A DNA stretch of 33,596 nucleotides, from positions 763,158 to 796,753 of the forward strand of contig BLXT01007159.1 in NCBI GenBank assembly GCA_019648995.1, given 5' to 3'. Every line of letters starts with the position of its first letter. Position 1 is the first letter of the stretch. This DNA comes from Plakobranchus ocellatus (lineage: Eukaryota > Mollusca > Gastropoda > Plakobranchidae). Under the pieces are notes generated by a model. It ran no database searches. It worked only from the letters and a program-made list of their open reading frames with translations, and was not told where the DNA came from. Shown piece after piece: positions 1 to 12,500 of the stretch. The position numbers and the translations under genes are program-made.

Positions 1-78
1 TTGGAAGCAATAGAAGTGACAAAGGACAGGAAAAAGTGGAGGACCATGATCGCCAACGCTGTAAAGCAAGGCACCTGA
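1..78 (+). mobile_element. 3' end of a LINE retrotransposon reading frame
   Basis: Frame 1 reads 25 codons from the window edge, LEAIEVTKDRKKWRTMIANA then VKQGT and a TGA at 76-78. The pattern DRKKWRTMIANA plus a short basic tail resembles the extreme C-terminus of many animal LINE reverse-transcriptase polyproteins (inference from recall; clade not assignable). The stop is followed by TGATGA. It lies antisense to nup107, in what should be its last intron. Confidence 0.55.
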
Positions 79-425
79 TGATGAATGTGCAAAACTACGA
101 AAGAAGACTATGCATATGAGGATGATTACGTAAAGAAGAGAAGAAAAGAGGTAGGATAGGGTAAATTGCATTGAGTCTAATACCAACTACTGAAAAAAAA
201 CCCCATATAATAGAACCATGTAAGAAAATGCAACCAGTAATCATATTGAAGAAAACTGCAATGCAAACACGAAGGTATGAGGGCCTAAGCATAAATGACA
301 AGTGATTGAGCCCAAATTTCTGGCTTGTTCATCAATGCTTGAATTCATGAGTTTACTTATTAGAAAATAACTAAGATAGTCAGCAACTCTGTTTTAGGAT
401 AAATAACAAACCATGTTATACATAC
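79..425. other. Part of the last nup107 intron visible here
   Basis: AT-rich intron sequence between the LINE tail and the donor of exon 26. The minus-strand open frame at 95-301 is hydrophobic and recognises nothing. An acceptor-like site (CCTAAAACAG) near 392 is followed by only nine codons before a stop, and these do not resemble the end of Nup107. Confidence 0.6.
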
Positions 426-593
426 TTGGTACAGCCGGTGCAATTCAGATGCCACTACATCTGCAATCTGAACAGCCTCAGGATAGAGTCCACTGGAGTG
501 CAACACTGTGTGCAGATTCAAGCACAAGCCAGGCAAGTGAAGTTTTCGGAGCTGGTTCATCTGATGTTGGCGAGGCTCCTCAGCTTCTGGATC
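426..593 (-). CDS. nup107: nup107 coding exon 26 (last in window)
   Basis: Residues 837-892, 56 whole codons. The acceptor is TTTTTTGAAG after a long T tract, and the donor is [26 protein letters not shown] and [15 protein letters not shown] match human [20 protein letters not shown] and QLADMVSSERHKLYL. No stop codon precedes the donor, so at least one more exon, encoding about 30-35 residues in human, lies left of the window. Confidence 0.97.
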
Positions 594-3500
594 CTTCAAA
601 AAAAAAAAAAACAACAAAATTTTTCACCTTTCATTTTTCTAATATATTACGAGGGAAGTTCAGAAAGTAACCGGAAAATGATCATAGCTTTTGACCTAGT
701 CAATACTTTAAACAGCGGTAAACAGCATATTGTAGGAAAATTCATTGTACACTTGGTGCACACATTTCAGCACCATCAGTGAACTCACTGCTAAACAGCA
801 TTGATTTGAAAATGTCCCCCCCCCCCAATCGCAGTGTGGTCAAAGCTGGAAATAAGAGCTGTTGTCCATTTTCTGTTCCCAAAGGCAACAAAATGTTCCG
901 TAATATACAGTGGTGTTCTTGGTTCAAAGATGGCCAAAAAAGGTTGCAAGATGAACCAAGGTCTGTACGCCCGAACACAGCAAACAATGACTGGAACACA
1001 GCTGGAGTTGATGAGCTCATCAAAGTCGAAAGAAAAGTGAAACTGAAGGAAATTTCTCTGAAACCTGACATTCCCAAAACGAATGCTTATGAAATCGTCC
1101 ATGATAAACTTGGCTATCGCAAAGTTTCTGCCACATGGGTCCCCAAAATGTTCTCAGATGAGCATAAGCACCAGAGAGTCGAAATCTCCCAAATCCTGCT
1201 GCACCGGTGTCAACTAGAAGGTGATGAAACTGTTGATATGGGCCTGGCGGGGACCATCGTGCTAGGAACAAGCTTCTTGAACACCTCATCAATGGAGATG
1301 AAACTTGGTTACACTTGAGCACTTCGGAGACAAAGCGCAACTCAATGACATGGAAGCACCTGTCCTCTCCTGTCACAAAAAAGTTCAAAGTCCAGCAATC
1401 GGCAACAAAAGTGATGGCCACCGTGTTTTGGGACTCATGTGGAATGATCCTTTTAGATATTCTGCGAGAGTGTCAATGCTGATCGATATTGTGAAACACT
1501 TGACCGGCTGAGACATGCTGTTCGATGCAAAAGACGTGGACTTGAAGCAGAGTTGTCCTTCAACACGACAATGCAACCCCCCCACATGGCAAAACCCTCA
1601 AAGGAATGACTTGAACGTTACAGGTGGGACATTATTCTCCATCCAGCCCACAGTCCAGACCTTGCACCCTCAGACTTTCATCTACTTGGGCCCCTAAAGC
1701 GCCACCTGGGAGGCAAAAAGTTTGAGGATGAAGATGAACTCATTGGTGAAGTCCGTGATTGGTTTTCAAAGCTTGACGCAAACTTTTTCTCCCACTGAGG
1801 CAAAAATGCATAGCTCTACAAGGGGACTACATAGAAAAGTAGCCAATAAATTTATCTTCCCATGTGTAAGTTTCATGCTTGTCAATGAAATACTTTTTGA
1901 GTAATTCCATTTTTCCCGTTACTTTCCAAACTTCCCTCGTATCTAGTTGGTTTTTATTAAATTATCTGGGTATGAGTACACGTAAATCTATATTACTATC
2001 CTAATAAAGTATCTGCAAAAAAAACCCAAACTAAATGTTGTATTGTCTTTTAATAGTATAATTTTGCATTAAAAAGATATTAAATAAAGATGACTTTGAG
2101 AAGGCTGGTAGAAAGGGGGAGATGTTAGCAAATTTATTATATATAACATCAAGCTGTAATCTATAAATCTAGCTAGATGATCCATAAAAACTGCCATGGT
2201 ACCTGTTCAGCTTTGAAATGCTTGATCCATGACCCTACCGTTAAAAACATCTTTTAAGTTTCAGATGCATAATTAAAAATAATCATTATTCATTTTTCCT
2301 TAAATACCGCTACTGAATCCAGCATATAATTTTGTAAAACAAAGTGCCTTCAATTTCAAGTTAATGCATCTGAACAATAGACACCCAGTATGAACTAAAT
2401 ATTTTTGCCCTGTATCACTCAGTAACTAACATCTCTGCACAAAGTTTTTTTTCTGCACTACAATCTTGCCATATACATATGTGTATATGTGATAACCATA
2501 AAACATCATAAACATTCACACTTACCTCAACAGTATCTGTAAGCCATCCTCCATCTGCAAAAAGCAACACATTGTAGATTCTGTCTCTTGTTGTCTGAAA
2601 AAAGAGTTTCAGTGCATAGCGACAGTTATATCATAAAAATACTGAAATGAAGAAAATGAAAAAGATGAAAAAATAAAGGGATGTACAATAAATTCATTAA
2701 ATATGAATTTAATGTTACTCAGTAAAAGCTATCTATCTCTTATATCACTCAATAAACTAAGATGACCATATAAGACCTATTGAAGTTCAACAAGGGAAAA
2801 ATGTGTGAACAGTCAGCCAAATCCCTCCATTAATTAAAAAAAAAAAAAATTTAAAATTATTTTTGATCCTGCAATTCATTGAAGTGCTTTATGATTTTGA
2901 AAAGTTATGTTTTGTTAGGTATTGAAGAAGCCCAAGATCAAATGACATGCTGCAAGTGAATTTTAAAAGAACTCCTTTGATTCATTTTATTCTTATTCCA
3001 TAATAAGAAGCTGGCAATTATTTTATACAGTGCTAATGGAAACATAATATTAACATGCACATGTCCCAGACTTTATTTCACTCCATAAATACCACAAGAA
3101 TGTATTTATACCTATTATAATAAGAGCTCAATCATTTCTCGAGTCAACATTTTATTGAGAAAGAGAAGATTTTACCTTGTAAATGTTATATCTTTTTTCA
3201 TCTTTAAATTTGCCTAATGTTCAATATATTTATTTTTATATTGTATTAAGGTACAGAAAGAGAAAAGGACAGATACATTCATGTTTCATAACCCTTATGC
3301 AGGCCTTATTTGATACAGGCAAGAAACTTCCGTAAAAGTAAAACTAGAATTTAAATACTTCCTATAGAAGGAATGACAGAACAATTGTTTAAATGTCACA
3401 CAAAAAAGGAAAAGGCAAGGGGTAATTCTTTTTTTCAGTTTCGTCATCTAAGATACAATTTTACACAAATTGCAGGATATTTACTATTGCAGTAGAAGAG

Positions 3501-6500
3501 AAAAAAATCCCTACAAATAACTGCTTCAATCAACACACTTTTTGAAATGGACGGATGGAGTGAAAAAAAAAATACAATGCAAAATCAAACTAAAAAACAA
3601 TTTGAATATATGCTGCAACAAAGGTAAGTCAGTCACATGTCACTGAGCCTAATTTAACACTACAACTTTTCTTTTATCTTTTGACAGAACTGGGGTATTG
3701 CAGTTTACAGCATAAGCTTATATATTATGTTCACAACTCAAAATGTCTAAATTCCCACTTGTGACTAATTTGCCCATTCAGAATAAAAATATCCAAAAGT
3801 AAACAACAATATGAACATGTACAAGTTTTAGTTCCTTCCAAGTCTTCACTATTAATTTTACTTTTGAACTCACAGTGAGGAGTGCAGGCGGTAGTTTGAA
3901 TATTCACCATACCTGCCAAATTATTGCTCATTAATTATTGAACATTTCTGTCCCTGCTACTGCACTGAATAATGTGATACCTTTGTCTGTGTAAGAAGGT
4001 TGTGCATCCAGCGTTCCTTCTCAATATTATACTGCTTCATCTTATGCTCAAATGCCACACGATCAGTGAAGCTAGCTTTCCCTTCCACAGCACTTGGTTT
4101 AGCAGGCTGACCTTTGTGGAACAAGCTAAACCAATCATTGAAGCTCTCTACTGCATCCTTCAATCAACAAACAAAACACAAAAACACAATAAGCATTATT
4201 GCCTGAATACAAGTTGAAGCCGTTATTAGTATGACTCAATTATGGACATGTTATTAAACATGGTACTCTAACATCCTGACAAACCCTTGATAAGCCAAGG
4301 CTTATAAAACAGCCCAAATAAAAAAAAACAAACTGATGAAATTAGTTAATGTTTATTAGTGATATACTACCCACCCAAAGTTGGTTTTAATATTATATGT
4401 AGAGTCCTTTTCAGAAATTACAATACATATAAAAAATGTCAAACTTACTATAACTTTTGTAAGATTTTCTTTGAGAGGTGAATTTTGGAGTCTCTCCTTG
4501 GATATAGCTTTTTTAAAATTCTTTTTGTCTAATTTGGGTAGAAAAATCTAAAAGCTATGGCAGAGAGAGAGAGAAAGAGAGAAAATCAAGAGTGACTGCT
4601 AAATGGTCCAATATGAGTTGTAACATTCACTGAAACTCACAAAAAAACCTTACCAAGTAAGCTTTCATGCACAAGTATTCTCTAATTGCATTGCTGTCAC
4701 TTGGAGGCAGTTCTCCAGTACCAGTCTGAGAAGCAAAAGACAGGCTTTAAAATTCAAGACTGAAAATAAAAAAATCTTAAAAACTTATAAGTACATGGGT
4801 CAAACCCCTGAACAAAAATAATAATACCAGGCGGTACAAAATCTCACACCTTGAAATAATATTGAGCCTCAAAATGATAATGGAAAACATTTTAAACGAT
4901 CCAAAAAGATGCCTGTCATTCAAGAAGCTAAAGCATTAAAGTCTTATCTGCCTACCTTGTGGTGCCATTGCCTGTATATTACATCTATCGTATCTGACGG
5001 TAGTTTCTCAAACACTTGCCTGGCAGCTGCATGTTTTTTCACCACTATAAATAAAAAAAAGTAGCAAAGGTGTGAGCAAACAAATAAAAGTTGAGAACTC
5101 TAAAATAAACTCTACACTTGGCACATTTTAAACAAAGATTTATTGATTTTATCATTGACTTCAAAAAGTCTGGGGAAGAGAGCAGGAAAAGCATGGCTAG
5201 AGAGTTAATTTTTTTATCCCAATTGTAGCAACATGATTGAAAACCAAAAGTTTACTGAATAAACCTTAAATTGAAAATATACCTATCTCCTAATATAGCT
5301 CTGACAAACTCAAACAAGGAACTCTTATCAATTGACTAAATATAAAAAAAAATGGGCAATACAATTTGCGATACAGCAGACTTTATCGATTACCTACAAA
5401 TCATTTGTATATGTAAGTTTGTTTTTTTTTGAGGGGGGGGAGAAATCATAATTGAAATATACTCCTTTTCCCCACCAACAGTCTGTGGCAAAAGCTTTTT
5501 GATCACTTGAGATTGATCCTATTCATTGCATGCACTTTAGAAATTTTATGCTTGTGGTTGCAACCCAACACATCTAAAATGCCACAAACAACCCTGTCAT
5601 CCTTCTCTTCTTTCACCACTTTGCCTTATGTTAACATTTATATAGTGGTTGGTCTGCATCAATCAGCTGGTGGATGTCATGCATACTTTTTATTAAATAT
5701 TACACAATAATCTTGTTCACACTCACAGGGTAGAGTCTTCTCTTGTTTTGTTTTCTTTTAATTACCAAAATTTCACAGAAGCTGCTAAGAAATACAGTTT
5801 GCAGATTTATGTCTAGTACAAAAATCTCTACCATAGAAATCTAACAGTATTTACCAATAAATGAGCGCATTATGGCATTTGCTTGTTTCAAAGCTTCAGA
5901 CCTGTGAGCTTCATCAAACACAAGCCAATCAATGGCATTGATCCTGGCTTTGTCTGCCTGTTTTAAACAAAGTCACAAACAGATAATAAAAGAAGATAAT
6001 ACCGCCATCAACAATAGTGACAATGCAACCTCACAATATATTGAACAGATTGAATGTAAATAATATGAAACGATAAAATTAAATGGTGGCAAAATTTATG
6101 AATAGATATAAAAAAGGCAATATATTTTGATCTTTCCATACCTTGAGCAATCAGATTGCTCAGTAACTATCAAATCTGCTTATTCTTCCAAAGGGTCAGG
6201 AAAAGTATCTTATTAATATAGAATATCTCAACATTCAATTTCAACCGCCTTTTGGCTTTTACATAGAATTTAAATGAAGAAACAGTTCCTTTATCCGGAA
6301 TGATTTGATGATATGGAACTTGATGAGACTTTGAGTACTTTTTTTTCAAAGAAGCACTTGATGCACAAGCTTTGGCCTTTGGCCTATTTCCTTTTTAAGA
6401 CATACTATCCTACATATAGCATTGGTTATCAGAGTATCATTCTTATATCCATTTGCAAACATATGTTTTGCAGAGACATCAAGCCAAATGTTGAAAAAAC

Positions 6501-9500
6501 TTTTTCAATAAAGACAATTCAGCTAAGTGAATGAATGGCTTTTATATTTTATTCAATCACACTGTTTAGAAATAAACTTGTTTCAAGAAAAACGAATTTC
6601 CAAATTTTAAAAATATTAATTACTTCTAAGAATTATTCAAAGCATCAAAATGTTCATTATCTTTAACTAAAAAAATACTACATAATGTATGTTGACCTAT
6701 TTTACCTCTGTGATGACTAAATCTGAAGCCAAACTATTTTCTGGGAAGGAAGGACCATCATCTCTCATACGAATCCTCTCTACCACTGCCTTTGTTATAA
6801 GTGCTACATCCAAACCTTCTTCTTCAGCTCTCTGGAGACATTGCTGTTGCTCCTCTCTGTCCTCAATTTCTAATTTAAAATAAACAATAAAGCTCAGCGT
6901 CAAAGAACAATGTAATACTCTTTTTTTCATTTATTTCAAATGATGCTGTCATTTTTTATCATTCATTATTAAATTATCAAAATTTTGTAAAACATATTTA
7001 AGAAAGCAAAGGGTAAATAGTAATGTTCCTATACGATCTATTTGATTTACAAGATTGAACATTGTGGTGAATTTTGTTAATTATTTTTTCACCTGTAAAA
7101 AATTAAATGTATTTGTTCGCTTCATTTGCATTTAAAAAATAAGACTTAGTTATAGAATTATTGCTGCTCAGCATATTTAGATAATTATGGGTCTTACTTA
7201 TCTATGCTTGCTTACATATTTGACAATGGACAACACAATGCAGCTAAACAATATGATCCAGTTACATTTTTTTTAACAGTAAAGAATTGCAAATTAGCCA
7301 ATAATAAATTATTCAGATGCCTGAATCAAAAAACAAGAACATTTAGAATATCTGATATGCTTAAGAGGAGAAAAAAGTCATTGGGAGAAATCTTAAAAAC
7401 CAGAAATAACAAAAAAAAAAAAAAAAAAAATTGCCAGAGAGACAAATAACCAAGGATCAAAAATACAAAACTAGAGCTAAATAATTATGAGAAGACAGTA
7501 AAGCATAATCAGGAAGAGCATGTGAGAGCTACATAATTAATTTAGAAACAAAACATCTATTGCAAGAAAAACCACATTAGGAAAATAAAATGCAAACAAT
7601 ATCAAAGAAAAAGTGCAGTCTAGTCCATATCATTTGAACTTGGATATTTTGAATTCTTGGTTACTTTTGAAGTGGGTTGATTTTATAGAAAAAAAAATTT
7701 CTAGTTAATTCAAAGTTGTATTGTCGCTTTTTTGGCACTCAGAAGCACTTTCCCTGGTCTGAATGATAAGCAATTTTTCTGTGCAACCATAAGGGTTCTA
7801 CCTGGCTACCGTACAGAAAAGTATCTTCAGTCAATGTATAAAAGTGAAAGGGAATAAGCCTTGGTGTGAACTGAAAGCTTCCTTGGCTAAAAGGGAGCTG
7901 TGTAGCCATTTGTGGTGACTAATCTTGGCGATAGGTTGCAGCAGGCCAAATTTCATCTGTGTGATATGGCTTGCCTGTCATTAGTGTCAACTATTTACAG
8001 GTATCATAACTCTTCAACTTTCAGAAAATTCAAAGTTTTTTTTTTCACCCCAATGACTTTTAAATGATTGGCCTTGACTTGTTAAAATATAAGCCTATGA
8101 CATAAATATTAAAACGCGATTAATTTACTGGCCTCTTGTGAATTCTTTACATTTAGATAAAAAGAGGGGGCATACCTTTTTTTTTTTTTTATTATGGATG
8201 TGGTTAATAAAATCTAAAAACATCAGCCTGTCTTGACAGAGACATTCAGGGTAAAAAAAAAATATTTTTTGTTTTTTTTTTGCTTTATATAAAAGCAAAA
8301 ATTTGGGGAATTGGAACAAAAATTGTAAAAGTAGACCTAAAAGCAAAACAATCACTTCTGGTATGGGTCAAAATCTTTATGTACAGGATAGTTATTTTTG
8401 TTTTTAAATTTGCTTTTTGGTCCATTTGTCTAATTTGATGATACCAGCCAAAAAAATGGGAATTTTTTTTTCAGTATATAAATGACACTAGCAAAAACCT
8501 TGGAGAAAAGGGAATGAAAATTGTAAAAGTAGATCTAAAATTAAAAGAATCACTTTTGGGATGTGTAAAAATCTTTGTCTCGGAAAGTGATTTTGTTTTA
8601 AAATTATTTTTATGACATTTCTGTACATAAATGAACTAACAAAAATCTTTGAGGGGGATTGTAAATGAGAATTAAAATGGAGAGAATCACTTTTTGTAGG
8701 AATCTATTATCTTCAGGAAAGTTTTCTTTTGTTTTTTATTTCCTGTTTGGTTGATTTCTCTAATTTGATGATACCAAATTGAATTGGGCAGTAAAATAGT
8801 CTCAAACCATCACTTAAAGAGAACAAAAAAAAAAAAATTACCCTTCTGCCTCAGAAACCACCCATATATGAACCATAACACTTACCCTCTAGGAAAGATG
8901 CATAACATTGCACCTGGGTAGCAGGACTCAGAGAGGAAACATAATGTGCCACAATACCTCTATGTTTGTTTTTAATTAGATCCTCCACAAATGTCAGAAG
9001 GATTGCTTCACAAAGCTCCTCCTATTAGAAAAACAATGCACGATGGATATATTCATAGCCACAACTTTTGTTACCTGCCCAAACTGAATAAGCAGTTGTT
9101 TGCAATGACTTACCAGAGATAATGAGCAAAACAGTAAAAAAAAATTCAAATGATAACATTTGCTGCAAATTAAATTGGATTAAAGTTTGTAAAACATAAC
9201 AGCTGCCAACTCTAAATCAGTAGTGCTTCCCAGCTTTAAATGGCAAACAAATGTCCATTCTCATTCAACTTCTTAAAGGTCACTAACTGAATATCGGCAT
9301 TTCAAACCACTGAAAGCCTAGTTTTTTTTAAAAAAATTATCATTGTGTATGGGTCTTGCCCATCTTTAAAAAATTAAACATTTAGTTTGCATGGATGCAA
9401 TGATATTATAGAGGCTCCCGAGTCTGATGGTATTATAATTTTGGCATTTTAAATTACAGAACACAGTAAGGACAATATTACAAATTCTTTACCCCAAATT

Positions 9501-12500
9501 ACCTAAAAGTTTTAATTTGCAACATTAATAATGCATAAATAGCTTTCTATTTTATGTACCTTGCAAGCATGCCCTATGGATCTTAAGAAGAGCACCACAT
9601 GAGCCATTAATCGTAGGAGATGGCTAGGAAGAGAGTCTCTGTTGGTTTGTATCCAGTTATACATCACCTCAATTAGAGCTGTAAACAGCAGATAAGTCAA
9701 ACAGAAGCATTCAAAAAAAAAAAAAAAAACTAAAAAAAATGTGTCTTATTTTTTTTGAAGGGAGAAAGAAAAGAATGGTATAAAGCAGATAGAAAAGCAA
9801 GTAAGAATAACCAGTAACTCACAATTTTTTCCACAGTTTTTTAAACAAATAATCAAATAGTGAGATATATAGTGTCAAAGCAAAATGAGTCATTGATCAA
9901 AAATAAAGCTGGAAAAATGTCATTTTCTGGTATGATTCCATAATTATGATTTGCATTGCCTGAGCTCCCTTACTTTTGAGAATAAGCCAATGTACTTGGA
10001 GGATAGTAACAGTATTGAGCTTCTTTGGACATCTTTAATGTCCTTATATGATCAACTCATGAACGCGTTTTGTTTATAAAAGATGTGACTGTGTGCTTCA
10101 GCTTTATCAAGTTTTATTCCGATTTAAGCTGATGAGTTTGCATCTTCTTTCATCTTGGTATCTACGAATGCAAAGACCTACAATATAACTTAAGCCTGGG
10201 TCAGCCTAGCCAAGAAGAAAATTCAATATATCCAATAAAGACAGTATTTTCCACTGAAAGACTTCCTTGACACTTTTTATGAAGTCCGTGTCCCAGTCAT
10301 ATCTATCAGTCGGTTTCTGTAACTCTTTCAAAAGGCAATTAACTATCTTTCATGAGATCTCATCAAATTTCAATTTCTTGATACAATCAAGGCTGCATTT
10401 TCCATTTTCTCTTTCAATTTGAGCAAATCACATGTGATGGAGTCATTTGCAAATTAATGAATGTTGAAAGTATTGAAATTGTATAATTAGTACAGATCAA
10501 TTTGAAAGCTGCCATGTAGAAGTTATGAAGCAAGGTTGAGATTGAGCACTTAAGCTTATGTGTGCAGTATAGATTTTCTGAATGTTACTGAATAGATTCC
10601 CTCCTAAATTGAATGTAACCAACCTGAAATGTCGCCGAGGATGACATACTTTTGGATCAAATGATACCAATTCTCTGACTGAATTCGCACATTCTGTTGG
10701 GGGGGAAATACCAACATAAAACCTGAGGCAATTGGTTTAGAGGCTTCAATTAAAAAAAAATGGGGATGAACAAAAACAAATTAACCAAAATGTTATAAAA
10801 ACACCATATTTTCTTAAATGTAACGTAAAACAAAAAGTTTAACAAAGTTGTAGAGAAATGTTAACTTTTTAAAAAAACTAACACACAGGTAAAAAAAAAC
10901 AACCAAAACCCTCCCCAAATCTGATATCCCACTTGAAAAAAAACCTTTTTTTTTTTAATGACATGCCATTAGAAAGGGTCAAATAATCATCTACTTAGCG
11001 GGCTCGTTTGTGTTAAGCAATCTAAACGTAGAAAAGATGTTTTTTTCCATACAAATCTACAATGCTGAAGTTAATGAGATAAAATTTCTACACAGACACA
11101 CAAAAAAAAGGGGGTTTGTGTTCATTCAATTATCTGGGGATCTGTGTCATCCGAAACCCTCCCTCCCCCCCAAAAAAACACACATACACACAAATTAAAA
11201 TAATTAACAATTCCAAAAGCATACTTGAAAACAGAAATCAATATTTTATGTATTGTTCTTTAAATTGACTAAAAAAAAAAAAATAAAACTGAGCAAGTCA
11301 AAAAAAAGGAAGATCAGGTACCTCATCGATGCTTGCTGCAATGTCCTTGAAAATCCTGAGAGGATCAAGCCTGTTCATTTAAAAAAAAAAGAAAAGTGAT
11401 GGAGGATGGAGAAATAATCCATTTTAATATAAAATTTATTTCAGCATTAATGTAAATGGTATTAAATGAAATTAAGTAACATATGACAACAATTTTCCTT
11501 TTCATCAACATAAATTAAGTTTTTTTTATTGAAAAAAAAAAAAAGGAAGGACCATCAAACTCTGCTTTGCTTTCACTAACAGAAGTTCAAAAGCCTCATA
11601 ACATTTACTGGTTCACATGAGTTGTTCCCTGTAGATATGCCTGAGAAAAGTATCCAAAGTCAATAGGTTGAAAATTAATATAAAAAAGATTTGTTCATTG
11701 TCTAATTAATGTTGAGGACCACCATAGAAGTAGTTTTTAATACTTTGAGATATCACAGTACTTGTGCATTAACATACATAAAAAATGTGTCCAACAATTA
11801 CAAATAATGCTCTATTAAAACCTTGTAAATGAGGGACAGATTCATATGGGCTTATTTATTTTTAATTGCATTTCACTTCTTGAGATATTCTTACAGATCC
11901 TGACAAATATCTTGATTATTCTTAATCTAGGTGCTATGTGGGCAGAGACCCAAGATTAGACCACTTGGTGGTCAGCTGCCTAACAGTTTTGTTTGTAAAC
12001 ATTGTAACTGGCTGAGCTAGTGGTACAAATCTAAGTGACAGTGCAGATTTGTTCACTCTCTAACCCCTATGATTGTTTGCCAATACCTTACCAAGTATAC
12101 ATTTTCCAAAAGCAGACACAATAAGATTCTAAAATACATATTGTAAAAGTTTTTATGTTAATGTTATGTAAGCTCTAGGCCTAAATGTAAAGAATAAAAT
12201 GGAAATCATAACTGAGAAAGGCTGGTTCAAATCACTGACACATCTTATAATCTATTTAGAAAACAAGTATAGCAGAAAAATGAGATTTATTTACACGTTG
12301 TATTTCTTTTAAGCTCTGATTCCGTTGACTGTTTATGTTTGAAATTTGGACTGTCTTTGGCAATTGGACACACAAAAAAATAAGTGCTGCATAATTAGCA
12401 CCACATGGTTGCTCATTTTGGCCAGAATCTTGACTTTTCTCTGCCAAGAATGCAAGATAATTAATTATCTTGCAGAGAGAATCCTAGGCAGCAAGCCCCT

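Noticed and set aside
340..392. Short minus-strand exon with nine codons before a stop as the last nup107 exon
   Set aside because: It has an acceptor-like site, but the peptide (LLTILVIF) does not resemble the conserved Nup107 C-terminus.
1020..1421. 133-codon minus-strand frame inside the mariner
   Set aside because: Antisense shadow of the transposase.
8125..8355. 76-codon minus-strand frame
   Set aside because: Driven by A/T runs and overlapping the tandem repeat array.
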